From: Streptomyces sp. yr375
GTDB taxonomy: Bacteria; Actinomycetota; Actinomycetes; Streptomycetales; Streptomycetaceae
DNA length: 64,000 bases
NCBI RefSeq assembly: GCF_900110755.1
Contig: NZ_FOFF01000016.1
Coordinates: 86,458-150,457, forward strand
Direction: 5' to 3'
The notes below the pieces were generated by a model, which was not told the origin of the DNA, did not search any database, and was given only the letters and a program-made list of their open reading frames with translations. Numbering within the stretch: position 1 is the stretch's first letter; the number at the start of each line of letters is the position of its first letter. Positions 50,883-59,091 of the stretch are shown here, piece by piece. The position numbers and the translations under genes are program-made.

Positions 50883-51533
50883 TCAGGGCTGGCGCAGGTC
50901 CTCCATGGTCGCGGCCGCGCCGGGCAGGACGGAGCGGGCGGGGGCCCGTAGCCCGTCCAGGAACAGTTGCAGGTGGCGGTGGACGAAGCGGTCGACGCTC
51001 CCGCAGCCGGTACCGGCCGGGGGCCGGCTGAGCTGGGCCACCGCGATCATCACGTCCCCCACGCCGACGTCGGGCCTGAGCTGCCCGGCCGCCTTCGCGC
51101 GGTCCATGACCTCCTCGATGATCAGATCGACCCGTTCGCGTGCCGCTTCGAGGTCGGGGTGATGCTCGTCGAACGTGCTGGCGATCATCGGGCACAGCGC
51201 GCTGATCCGCTCGTCGGCGGCGGCGTGCACGAATCGCTCCAGCGCCCCGAACGCGTCGCCGGTCTCGGCGAGGGCGGCCTGTCCGGACCGGGCCGTACGG
51301 TCCAGTACCGAGCAGACGACCTCACGGACCAGCGCGTCCCGGTCGGGGAAGTTGCGGTACACCGTGGCGTTGCCGACGCCGGCCCGGCGGGCGATCTCGT
51401 CGAGCGGCACGTCAGGCCCGAACTCGACGAACATCTCGCGGGCGGCGGTGACGATCCGCTCCCGGTTGCGCAGGGCGTCAGCGCGGGGCCGGGTCACCTT
51501 GCGCTCGGCGGGGATGGCGGTCGCGGTCTGCAC
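50883..51533 (-). CDS. TetR/AcrR family regulator
   Basis: The 216-residue protein has the TetR helix-turn-helix (VEFGPDVPLDEIARRAGVGN, ATVYRNFPDRDALVREV) and a C-terminal SbtR-like domain (ALCPMIASTFDEHHPDLEAA, ERVDLIIEEVMDRAKAAGQL). GTG follows AGGAG. It probably controls the MFS gene downstream; palindromes upstream suggest autoregulation. Confidence 0.9.
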   Translation of the reverse strand: MQTATAIPAERKVTRPRADALRNRERIVTAAREMFVEFGPDVPLDEIARRAGVGNATVYRNFPDRDALVREVVCSVLDRTARSGQAALAETGDAFGALERFVHAAADERISALCPMIASTFDEHHPDLEAARERVDLIIEEVMDRAKAAGQLRPDVGVGDVMIAVAQLSRPPAGTGCGSVDRFVHRHLQLFLDGLRAPARSVLPGAAATMEDLRQP

Positions 51534-51540
51534 GGCGTAC

Positions 51541-51601
51541 TCCTTCTTGTTCTTGTTCTTGCTTGTTCTTGCGGGAGAACCGCTCCTGCGGGAGAACCGC
51601 T
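51541..51601. repeat. TTCTTG microsatellite and a duplicated 14-mer
   Basis: Five TTCTTG-like units are followed by two copies of GCGGGAGAACCGCT separated by 3 nt. All lie directly upstream of the TetR start. Confidence 0.8.
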
Positions 51602-51687
51602 GAGGTTCTGGGACGGTTTCGCGATCCGGGGATGGAGTCCCCGTTTCACTCGGACACCTGGCTAAACGGGGAAGCGGTCCCCGCTTA

Positions 51688-51703
51688 TTTCCCGTACGGG
51701 AAA
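51688..51703. promoter_or_regulatory. 16-bp palindrome, TetR operator candidate
   Basis: TTTCCCGTACGGGAAA is fully self-complementary. Nearby CCCCGTTT (51639) and AAACGGGG (51664) form a further inverted pair. All lie in the divergent region between the TetR and M6 protease genes. Confidence 0.55.
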
Positions 51704-51713
51704 CTTTCTCGAC

Positions 51714-51727
51714 GTGACCTGGGTCAC
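51714..51727 (+). promoter_or_regulatory. Crp-like site upstream of the M6 protease gene
   Basis: GTGACCTGGGTCAC fits the streptomycete Crp pattern GTG-N6-GNCAC and is palindromic. It is 148 bp before the protease start. Confidence 0.4.
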
Positions 51728-51874
51728 ATCCCTTAGGGGCTCCCTCGCAAGTCCGCCTACCGCCAGGTAACCCACGATCGGTCTCCTTCAGCGCGCGCCC
51801 GCGTGCGCCCCGGCACAGGGTGATCGCAAGGGTGCAGTCGGTGACCAGTGGCTGCCTGGAGCGAAAGGCCCCGC

Positions 51875-53200
51875 ATGCAGCCGCAGCCCGTGCGCACCGC
51901 CCCGGCCCGCGCAGGCGAGCCGCTCCGCCGCCGGATACGCCCGCGTCGCGTCGCCACCCTCGTCTCCGTCACCGCCCTGACCCTCGCGGTCAGCACGTCG
52001 GCCGGCACGGGCCGCCTCACACCGCAGCCCGGCTCGACGACGGCCGGCGCGGGCCCGATCTCCCTGTCCCGGTCCTCCGCCCTCGCCCCCTGCATGATCA
52101 ACGGCGACCCGGCCGTCCAGATGTCCGAGGGCGTCCCGACCACCGGCGGCTACTCCCGCTCCACCGGCACCGTCCACGCCCTCACCCTGATGGTCGACTT
52201 CTCGGACGCGCCCGGCCGGGGCAGCGCGCTGAGCCGCTACCGCGAATTCTTCCCGCAGACCGAGGCCTGGTTCCGCACGGCGTCCTACGGCCGCCTCGAC
52301 TACCGCGCGGAGACCCCGATCCGCCACTGGCTGCGCATGCCCAAGTCGTTTCGCGCGTACGGCATAGAGCGCGGCGCGCCCTTCGACCCCGGCTACCGCG
52401 ATCTCGTCCAGGACATCGTGGCCGCCGCCGACCCGACCGTCGACTTCCGCGCCTACGACCTCCTGAACGTGCTGGTCACCCCGAACGCGGGCCCCTCCGC
52501 GCTGGACACGGTCCTGTCGGTGACGTTCGCAGGCAACACGGAGGCGCCGGTCGCCGACGGCGTGTCGGTGGCGAACGCGTCCTTCGTCTACTCCCGCCAG
52601 GACGACGGCTCCGGCTCCTACGACCGCACCGGCTACCGGGTCCTCCCCCACGAGAACGGCCACGTCTTCGGCCTGCCCGACCTCTACACCCAGGAGGGCG
52701 GGGGCGCGGTCGGCCACTGGGACATCATGAGCGAGGACTGGGGGGCCAACAACGACCTGCTCGGCTGGCACAAGTGGAAACTGGGCTGGCTGGACGCCTC
52801 CCAGATCGCCTGCGCGGCGACCCGCGGCACGAGGGAGTACCCGCTGACCCCCCTCTCCCGCGCGGGCGGCCCGAAACTCGTCTTCGTCCCGGTCGACGCC
52901 CGCACCGGCTACGCCGTCGAACTGCGCGCCCCCGGCGGCAACGACGAGACGGTGTGCCGCCCGGGCGTCCTCATCTACAAGGTGGACGCCGACGTGGACA
53001 CCGGCATGGGCCCGGTGACCGTCTACGACTCCCACGCCGACAGCGGCGGCTGCACCCGCAGCCCCAACGTCCACGCGGAACTCTCCGACGCCCCCTTCAC
53101 CCCGGGCGAGACCTTCAAGGACCCGAAGCGGAACATCCGCATCGCGGTGACGGGGGCGGACCTCAAGGGGAATTACAGGGTGCGGGTGAGCCGGGGATAG
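51875..53200 (+). CDS. Secreted M6 family metalloprotease
   Basis: The 441-residue protein has an Arg-rich N-terminus and signal helix (RRVATLVSVTALTLAVSTSA). The M6 domain follows, with zinc motif HENGHVFGLPDLY (His259, Glu260, His263) and the following GHWDIMSEDWG (Met-turn). The immune-inhibitor-A group cleaves host or environmental proteins. ATG was chosen for a GAAAGG ribosome site; an in-frame GTG lies nine codons earlier. Confidence 0.88.
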   Translation: MQPQPVRTAPARAGEPLRRRIRPRRVATLVSVTALTLAVSTSAGTGRLTPQPGSTTAGAGPISLSRSSALAPCMINGDPAVQMSEGVPTTGGYSRSTGTVHALTLMVDFSDAPGRGSALSRYREFFPQTEAWFRTASYGRLDYRAETPIRHWLRMPKSFRAYGIERGAPFDPGYRDLVQDIVAAADPTVDFRAYDLLNVLVTPNAGPSALDTVLSVTFAGNTEAPVADGVSVANASFVYSRQDDGSGSYDRTGYRVLPHENGHVFGLPDLYTQEGGGAVGHWDIMSEDWGANNDLLGWHKWKLGWLDASQIACAATRGTREYPLTPLSRAGGPKLVFVPVDARTGYAVELRAPGGNDETVCRPGVLIYKVDADVDTGMGPVTVYDSHADSGGCTRSPNVHAELSDAPFTPGETFKDPKRNIRIAVTGADLKGNYRVRVSRG

Positions 53201-53344
53201 GCGGAGACCCTTGAGGGTGTTCACGTAGTGGGTACCCCGCCGAAGCCCTGACCCGCACCACGCTCCCCCGTCCCGTTACGGTGTCCCGAAGTCCGGTGAC
53301 GAAGTCCCGTCCCGGAGACCCCCTACGGGGAGCACACACCACCC

Positions 53345-54949
53345 ATGCCACAACCCGCCCCCGCCCCCGCCACCGCCACCGGCGCCCCGCCTGAAGCCGT
53401 GGCCCCGGCCGAAGCCGTGGCCCCGCTGATGCGCGGCGTCGCCGTACTGCACCGGCTCACCGAGGCGAACGGCGTGCTGAGCCTCAGCGCGCTCGAACGC
53501 GCCACGGGCCTGGCCCGGTCGACCGTCGACCGCGTCGTGGCGACGCTGGCCCGCATGGGATACGTCCGACTCGACGGCCGGGACGCGATCCTGACCCCCC
53601 GTGTCATGGAACTGGGCAACGCCTACCTGGCCGCCCTGCGCCTGCCCGCACTGCTGTCCGCCCGCGCGGACGACCTGGCCGACGCACTCGACGAGTCCGT
53701 CTCCCTGGCGGTCGCCGACGGCGACGGCATCCGCTTCATCCACCAGGCGACCCGCCGCCGCGCGATGTCCCTGAGCTTCCGCATCGGCGACCTGCTCCCA
53801 GCCGAACGCACCGCCCCCGGCCCGCTGTTCGCCACCGAGTGGCCGGACGAGCAGTGGCACTCCTGGCACACCCGCCGAACAACGGACCCCCACAACCACG
53901 CCTTCCCGACGGTACCGCCACCCCCACAAAACCAGCGGAACGACAAGGAGTTCGTACAGCGGACGGCGGAAGCGGCCTCCACGGACTATGCGTTGGACGA
54001 CCAGTTGATCGAACCCGGACTGGTGGCGGTCTCCGTCCCCGTACGGGATCCCCGCACCGCCCGCATCGCGTGCGTGGCGAACGTCGTCAGCCACACGAGC
54101 CGGCACACGGCGGCGAGCCTGCGCGAAACGCTGCTGCCCCGCCTGCGCGCGGCGGTGTCGGCGATGGAGGACGACCTGCGGCAGGCCCCGCCCCCGCACC
54201 CCGGCCCACCCCCCGCGGGCCTGGCGATCTGGACGGGCGCGTCGAAACAGGAACTGGGCCGCGACTTCGTCGAGTCCCTGGCCCGGGGCCTGACCGTCCT
54301 GACGGCGTTCGGCGAGGGCAGGGCGGAACTGACCCTCACGGAGGTCGCGAAGGCGACGGGCCTGGCGCGGGCGACAGCCCGCCGGGCCCTGATCACGTAC
54401 GAGCACCTGGGCCTGGTGACCCCGGCCCCGCACCGCACGTTCGCCCTCACCCCCCGAGTCCTCTCCCTGGGCTTCCCACCCCTCTCCCGTACGTCCCTCC
54501 CCCGCATCGCGACCCCCCACATGACGACCCTGGCGGACGAGATCCAGGAGACGACCTCGCTGGCGGTCCTGACGGAACGGGGCGACGAGATCCAGTACAC
54601 GGCCCGGGCGACCGCGAGCCACGTCATGAGCGTCGACATCACGGTAGGAACAAGACTGCCGGCCCACGGAACATCAATGGGCCGGATCCTAGCCCCGAGT
54701 ACCGGGGACGCCCCGCCCCCCTACGCCCTGACCGACGAGGAACTGGAACAGGGCGTGCGAGCGATCGCGGTCCCGATCCACGACCGGACGGGCCGGGTGA
54801 TCGCCGCCCTGAACGCGGCGACCCACGTCGCCCGCCGCACGACCGAGGAATGCGTCCACGTCCTCCTCCCCGCCCTGCTCTCCACCGCCTCCCACATCGA
54901 AACAGACCTCCACACAGCCTCCCGCTTCAACCGATTCCCCCTGACCTGA
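53345..54949 (+). CDS. Tandem double IclR-family regulator
   Basis: The 534-residue protein contains two complete IclR units. Unit 1 (~27-275) has helix-turn-helix LSLSALERATGLARSTVDRV and an effector domain (IRFIHQATRRRAMSLSFRIG). Unit 2 (~292-534) has LTLTEVAKATGLARATARRA and EIQYTARATASHVMSVDITV with GTRLPAHGTSMGR. A Pro-rich hinge (APPPHPGPPPAG) joins them. Single IclR proteins are ~250 residues. PcaR/PobR-like segments suggest aromatic-acid catabolism control, but no catabolic genes adjoin. Confidence 0.88.
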   Translation: MPQPAPAPATATGAPPEAVAPAEAVAPLMRGVAVLHRLTEANGVLSLSALERATGLARSTVDRVVATLARMGYVRLDGRDAILTPRVMELGNAYLAALRLPALLSARADDLADALDESVSLAVADGDGIRFIHQATRRRAMSLSFRIGDLLPAERTAPGPLFATEWPDEQWHSWHTRRTTDPHNHAFPTVPPPPQNQRNDKEFVQRTAEAASTDYALDDQLIEPGLVAVSVPVRDPRTARIACVANVVSHTSRHTAASLRETLLPRLRAAVSAMEDDLRQAPPPHPGPPPAGLAIWTGASKQELGRDFVESLARGLTVLTAFGEGRAELTLTEVAKATGLARATARRALITYEHLGLVTPAPHRTFALTPRVLSLGFPPLSRTSLPRIATPHMTTLADEIQETTSLAVLTERGDEIQYTARATASHVMSVDITVGTRLPAHGTSMGRILAPSTGDAPPPYALTDEELEQGVRAIAVPIHDRTGRVIAALNAATHVARRTTEECVHVLLPALLSTASHIETDLHTASRFNRFPLT

Positions 54950-55024
54950 CCCCACCCCCCGACCCCCACACCCCCCACCCCCAATCCGGTACGCTGACGC
55001 CTGTGACCCACAGGGCCACACCCA

Positions 55025-55097
55025 GCCTTCGTAGCTCAGGGGATAGAGCACCGCTCTCCTAAAGCGGGTGTCGCAGGTTCGAATCCTGCCGGGGGCA
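55025..55097 (+). tRNA. tRNA-Arg (anticodon CCT)
   Basis: The 73-nt cloverleaf has acceptor GCCTTCG/CGGGGGC (two G-U pairs), anticodon stem CCGCT/AGCGG with loop CTCCTAA giving CCT (codon AGG), T arm GCAGG/CCTGC with TTCGAAT, and discriminator A. No CCA is encoded. A near copy of its 3' half lies 8.2 kb downstream, so the gene appears to be an integration site. Confidence 0.95.
55056..55096 (+). repeat. attL: 3' half of tRNA-Arg
   Basis: The last 41 nt of the tRNA match the segment at 63308-63348 with only three mismatches and no gaps. Site-specific integrases of actinobacterial elements typically use the tRNA 3' half and restore the gene on one side. Confidence 0.7.
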
Positions 55098-55126
55098 CTG
55101 ACTAAGTGCCAGGTCAGAGGGCTATA

Positions 55127-55158
55127 GGCCCCTCGTTCCATTCGAACGGGGGGCCTTT
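55127..55158 (+). terminator. Terminator after tRNA-Arg
   Basis: GGCCCCTCGTTC and GAACGGGGGGCC form a 12-bp stem with one G-U pair and a CATTC loop, followed by TTT. Confidence 0.75.
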
Positions 55159-55313
55159 CCCGCGCCAGGAATCCACCTGGAATCCACATCCCCACGGAAT
55201 CTGCCCCACGATCACCCTTACGGGGGGGGTCTCCCCACGCACGCCTGAGACACGTCTCTCGCATACCTGCACGTCGTCCGCGGGTGCCACTCGATCCCCT
55301 GCCCGACTAGGTC

Positions 55314-55511
55314 TTGGTCCGCCGGGAGATCGAGGCCCGCATCCGAACCGCCCGCCACGCCGCCGACCTCTCGCAGCTAGAGCTGGGCCATCTCGTCGGC
55401 CGCGACCACCGGACGGTCCATCGGCGGGAGTACGCCACCGCAGACCCATCGCTGACTGACCTACTACTCCTCGCCGACACCCTCGGCCTCTCTCTTGGCG
55501 GCCTCGGCTGA
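55314..55511 (+). CDS. Short XRE-type helix-turn-helix protein
   Basis: The 65-residue protein is one lambda-repressor-like domain (IRTARHAADLSQLELGHLVG, DHRTVHRREYATADPSLTDL then LLLADTLG). Similar small regulators lie near attachment sites of streptomycete integrative elements. The TTG start lacks a ribosome site, so it may be intact or a fragment. Confidence 0.6.
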   Translation: MVRREIEARIRTARHAADLSQLELGHLVGRDHRTVHRREYATADPSLTDLLLLADTLGLSLGGLG

Positions 55512-55537
55512 AGGCAGCCAACCGCCGGCGGGCGGGG

Positions 55538-55780
55538 GTGGCGCTCGGCGGCGGGCCTGGCCGTCCTTCGTGGGGGGGGGCGGTCGGCGCTCCCGAGGCT
55601 GCGTGCGGGTACGCCGTGCGTGCCCTCGATCAGCTTGAGCGCACCTGGTACGCGATGGGCATGGACCGGGTCCGCGAGGTGCGGCGGGCGCTCGCGCCGC
55701 ACCAACATGAGGCGTGTGTGCGCAAGCTGGACGACCGGCTGTACGGATGGGGGACGACGGTCAGCGCGCTGACGCGTTGA
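55538..55780 (+). CDS. Doubtful small ORF, possible gene remnant
   Basis: Only the C-terminal part (LDQLERTWYAMGMDRVREVR and on) has a protein-like composition. The N-terminal Gly/Pro-rich part crosses a poly-G tract. It overlaps the convergent HAD gene by 20 bp. No family is recognised. Confidence 0.25.
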   Translation: MALGGGPGRPSWGGAVGAPEAACGYAVRALDQLERTWYAMGMDRVREVRRALAPHQHEACVRKLDDRLYGWGTTVSALTR

Positions 55781-56423
55781 ACTCCTGGATCAGGCCCGGC
55801 AGTTCGAGGAGGCTCTCCACCCGGAAGGTGGGGAGCTTCTTCGCTTCCTCGTCGTGCCACTGGATCGTCGCCCACGGGCCGCGGTGCACCAGCGCGGTGT
55901 GCATCCCGGCGGCGACGGCAGGACGGAGGTCGTTGTCGACGCGGTCCCCGACGTAGAGGATCTCCTCGTTGGCGAACGGAGTGACCTCGGCGACGCGCGC
56001 GAAGAACAACGGGTCCGGCTTGCTGGCGCCCCAGTCGTCCGAGGTACCGATCAGGTCGACGTCCTGGGTGAACAGCCCGCGCAGGAGCCGGCCGGCTCGA
56101 ACGGTCTGGTTCCCGGCGATACCCAGCCACAGGCCGTCCGCGCGAAGGGCCGCCAGGGCGCCGCGGACATCCGTGTACAGGTCGGCCTCGTCGAAGGTCT
56201 CCGGCTTCCCGACCGCCGCGCGAACCTCCCGCTCGGCGTACAGGTCGAAGCCCGGCCTGAACTCCTGGAACGTCTCGCGGTAGTCGCGCCCCTGCGCAAT
56301 CACGGCGCCGAACATCGCGGCGAAGGTGTGACGGGGGACTCCGAGCCAGTCGGCCCAAGTACCGTACTCACGGGTCTCGTCCACGAGGCACTCACCCACG
56401 TCGAAAACCACTGCACGAATCAT
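55761..56423 (-). CDS. HAD-superfamily hydrolase
   Basis: The 220-residue protein has motif I FDVGECLVDE (nucleophile Asp; the usual second Asp is Gly), motif II-like IAGNQTV (Asn in place of Ser/Thr context), motif III SKPDPLFF (Lys) and motif IV YVGDRVDNDLRPA. A cap domain lies between I and II. It is probably a phosphatase or dehalogenase-like enzyme; loss of the second Asp makes normal phosphatase chemistry uncertain. ATG at MIRAVVFD was chosen. Confidence 0.8.
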   Translation of the reverse strand: MIRAVVFDVGECLVDETREYGTWADWLGVPRHTFAAMFGAVIAQGRDYRETFQEFRPGFDLYAEREVRAAVGKPETFDEADLYTDVRGALAALRADGLWLGIAGNQTVRAGRLLRGLFTQDVDLIGTSDDWGASKPDPLFFARVAEVTPFANEEILYVGDRVDNDLRPAVAAGMHTALVHRGPWATIQWHDEEAKKLPTFRVESLLELPGLIQEFNASAR

Positions 56424-56440
56424 GCCCGCAGCGCAGCCGG

Positions 56441-56600
56441 GCACGACGAGAGGCCTCCTCGGCCATCAACGCCGAGATCCGCGCGCTCATGACGCGGGCC
56501 GGCGGCCACCTTCCGGCAGAGGACCGGGCCCGGTACGCGGCGCTGCGCGACGAGTGGGTGGTGGCGGTACGAGCGGAGATGACCACCGCAGCCCACGGGT
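56441..56600 (+). pseudogene. Remnant of a small Streptomyces gene
   Basis: One frame reads EASSAINAEIRALMTRAGGH followed by LPAEDRARYAALRDEWVVAV, then loses sense without a stop. This resembles the C-terminal part of a short Streptomyces protein I recall from accessory regions. The start and end are not recognisable. Confidence 0.4.
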
Positions 56601-57010
56601 GGAGGCCTGCCGGTCTCCACCCAGGCGCTCTCCCGTTCCTCCCTCGCTGTCCTTGTCCTGCTGGGGGCGGTGTCGGCTACGTCTGGTCGTGTCGAAGTCA
56701 CGGCAATGGCAGGCTCCCTTCGGTCGGATCGCCGTCCGCCTGCCGGTGATCGGCGTCTCGCCGGCGGCAACCCGACCACCAGCGGTGGGTGCCGGACCGC
56801 CGAAGCCCGGCCCGGCCCGGACCGGCCCCGGGAGATTGTTCCTGTCTCGCCTACGTGCCCGACGGCACGGTGTGCGGCGTCATCCGGAGCCGGTCCGGTG
56901 CCCCCTTGGAGTAGCAGAACGTGAGGGGGGAACGCGGGGCCGCACACGGTCAGTCCGTGAGAGTGCGCGGCAGTGCGTGTCGCCGTATCCCTGGTGGTCG
57001 GGTCTGCCGG
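56601..57010. other. Non-coding gap downstream of the ABC operon
   Basis: About 400 bp with no plausible gene or strong terminator. It contains GGCCCGGCCCGGACCGG-like low-complexity sequence. It probably comprises decayed island DNA. Confidence 0.4.
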
Positions 57011-58033
57011 TCAGGTCTTCTGGCGTGATGTCATGGTTCGTTGGATCAGGATGAACGCGCAGAGCAGCACGCCGGTGGCGATTTTCGTCCACCAGGAGCT
57101 GAGTGTGCCCTCGAAGGTGATGATGCTCTTGATCAGGCCGAGCACCAGTACACCGAAGAGTGTGCCCAGCACGTAGCCGGAACCGCCGGTCAGCAGGGTG
57201 CCGCCGATGACCACCGCGGCGATGGCGTCGAGTTCCATGCCGACGGCGTGCAGCGGGTCGCCCGACTGGATGTACAGCATGAACAGCAGACCGGCCAGGG
57301 CCGAGCAGAAGCCGCTCACCGTGTACACGGCGATCTTCGTGCGGCCCAGCGGAAGACCCATGAGCAGCGCCGACTGCTCGTTCCCGCCGATGGCGTACAC
57401 GCGGCGCCCGAAGCGGGTGTAGTGCAGTACGTAGCTGGCGGCGGCGAGGACGAGCAGGGCCACGACGGCGCCGATCGACAGTTCGCCCACGCCCAGCGAC
57501 ACCCGCGCCTCGGCCAGGCTGCTCACCGAGGCGTCGCTGATGGAGATCGACTCCTTGCTGATGACCAGGCACAGTCCGCGGAAGAGGAAGAGCCCGGCGA
57601 GGGTGACGATGAACGGCTGGATCTCGAAGTTGTGGATCACGTAGCCCATCAGGAAACCGCCGAAGGCTCCCACGGCCAGCGCGAGGGGGATGACCAGCAC
57701 CAGCGGCAGCCCCTGACGTTCCACCAGCCAGGCCGTGAACATGGTGGTGAAGCCGATCATCGAGCCCACGGACAGGTCGATGCCGCCGGACATGATGACG
57801 AAGGTGGCGCCGATGGCGGCGACCAGCAGGTAGCTGTTGTCGATGAACAGGTTGAGGAACACCTGGGGTTCGGCGAACCCGTAGTTCTGGTACCGGCCGA
57901 GGCCGCCGATGTACATGGCGATGAACAGGGCGGCCGTGACCAGGACGGGCAGACGCCTGTCGCCGAGCAGGCGCGCGGCGCGGGAGGCGATGGCGCTCTT
58001 GGCCGCCTCGGGGGTCTGGGCGGTCGCGGTCAT
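57011..58033 (-). CDS. Sugar ABC transporter permease (YjfF-like)
   Basis: The 340-residue protein has ~9-10 helices and the BPD_transp_2 signature FVIMSGGIDLSVGSMIGFTT, plus AIGGNEQSALLMGLPLGRTK (EAA-like loop). It is the last gene of the transporter operon and overlaps the first permease stop by ATGA. Related YjfF/YtfT pairs import galactofuranose or other furanoses. Confidence 0.9.
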   Translation of the reverse strand: MTATAQTPEAAKSAIASRAARLLGDRRLPVLVTAALFIAMYIGGLGRYQNYGFAEPQVFLNLFIDNSYLLVAAIGATFVIMSGGIDLSVGSMIGFTTMFTAWLVERQGLPLVLVIPLALAVGAFGGFLMGYVIHNFEIQPFIVTLAGLFLFRGLCLVISKESISISDASVSSLAEARVSLGVGELSIGAVVALLVLAAASYVLHYTRFGRRVYAIGGNEQSALLMGLPLGRTKIAVYTVSGFCSALAGLLFMLYIQSGDPLHAVGMELDAIAAVVIGGTLLTGGSGYVLGTLFGVLVLGLIKSIITFEGTLSSWWTKIATGVLLCAFILIQRTMTSRQKT

Positions 58034-59091
58034 CGCGACACCTCCATCTTCGGGGCGTCGTCCCGGCGCAGGGCCTTGAGGCCCTTGGCGCCGAAGACCT
58101 TGGCCCGGAACTTCGGGGACTGCAGCAGGCAGACGACGATGACGACGACGGCCTTGAAGACCAGGTTGGTCTGGGTCGGCACGCCGATGGTGTAGATCGT
58201 TGTGGTCAGGGTCTGGATGACGAGGGCGCCGATCACCGTGCCGCCGATGGAGAACCGGCCGCCGACCAGCGAGGTGCCGCCGATCACCACGGCGAGGATC
58301 GCGTCGAGTTCGATCCACAGGCCGGCGTTGTTGCCGTCCGCGGCCGAGGTGTTGGAGCTGATCATCAGCCCCGCGATGCCCGCGCACAGCGCGCAGAACA
58401 TGTAGACCATGATCTTGATGCGGGTGGACCTGATGCCGACCAGGCGGCTGGCCTCGGCGTTGCCGCCGACGGACTCGACCAACAGGCCGAGCGCCGTGCG
58501 GCGGGTCAGCGCCACGGTGACGGCCACGACCGCGGCCACCACGAAGAGGGAGAAGGGCAGTGTCAGCCAGTAGCCGCCGCCGATCAACTGGTAGGGGTCG
58601 CTGTTGACGGTGATGATCTGACCGTCGGTGATCAACTGGGCGACACCGCGCCCGGCGACCATGATGATCAGCGTGGCGATGATCGGCTGGATGCCCCGCC
58701 CGGCGACCAGGAAGCCGTTCCACAGGCCGCAGGCGACCGCGGCGACCAGACCCAGCGCCACGGCGACCAGTACCCCGGTAACGGAGTTCTGGTCGGCCTC
58801 GCCGTTGATGTACCAGCACGACAGGGCCCCGGTGATGGCGACCACGGCGCCGACGGAGAGGTCGATGCCGCCGGTGGCGATGACCAGGGTCATGCCGACC
58901 GACACCAGGATCAGCGGTGAGCCGAACAGCACGATGGAGACGAGGCTGCCGTAGAGGTGGCCGTCCGCCATCCGGATCGAGAAGAAGCCGGGTGTGAAGG
59001 GGACGTTGACGAGCAGCAGCACGACCAGGACCGCGACCGGCCAGAACAGGTGGTGGCGCGGCAGAGCTCGCCATCGGGAAGGGGTGGTCAC
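58030..59091 (-). CDS. Sugar ABC transporter permease (YtfT-like)
   Basis: The 353-residue permease has the same family signature (LVIATGGIDLSVGAVVAITG) and VGGNAEASRLVGIRSTRIK. GTG start overlaps the ATPase stop. With the second permease it forms the heteromeric membrane channel. Confidence 0.9.
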   Translation of the reverse strand: MTTPSRWRALPRHHLFWPVAVLVVLLLVNVPFTPGFFSIRMADGHLYGSLVSIVLFGSPLILVSVGMTLVIATGGIDLSVGAVVAITGALSCWYINGEADQNSVTGVLVAVALGLVAAVACGLWNGFLVAGRGIQPIIATLIIMVAGRGVAQLITDGQIITVNSDPYQLIGGGYWLTLPFSLFVVAAVVAVTVALTRRTALGLLVESVGGNAEASRLVGIRSTRIKIMVYMFCALCAGIAGLMISSNTSAADGNNAGLWIELDAILAVVIGGTSLVGGRFSIGGTVIGALVIQTLTTTIYTIGVPTQTNLVFKAVVVIVVCLLQSPKFRAKVFGAKGLKALRRDDAPKMEVSR

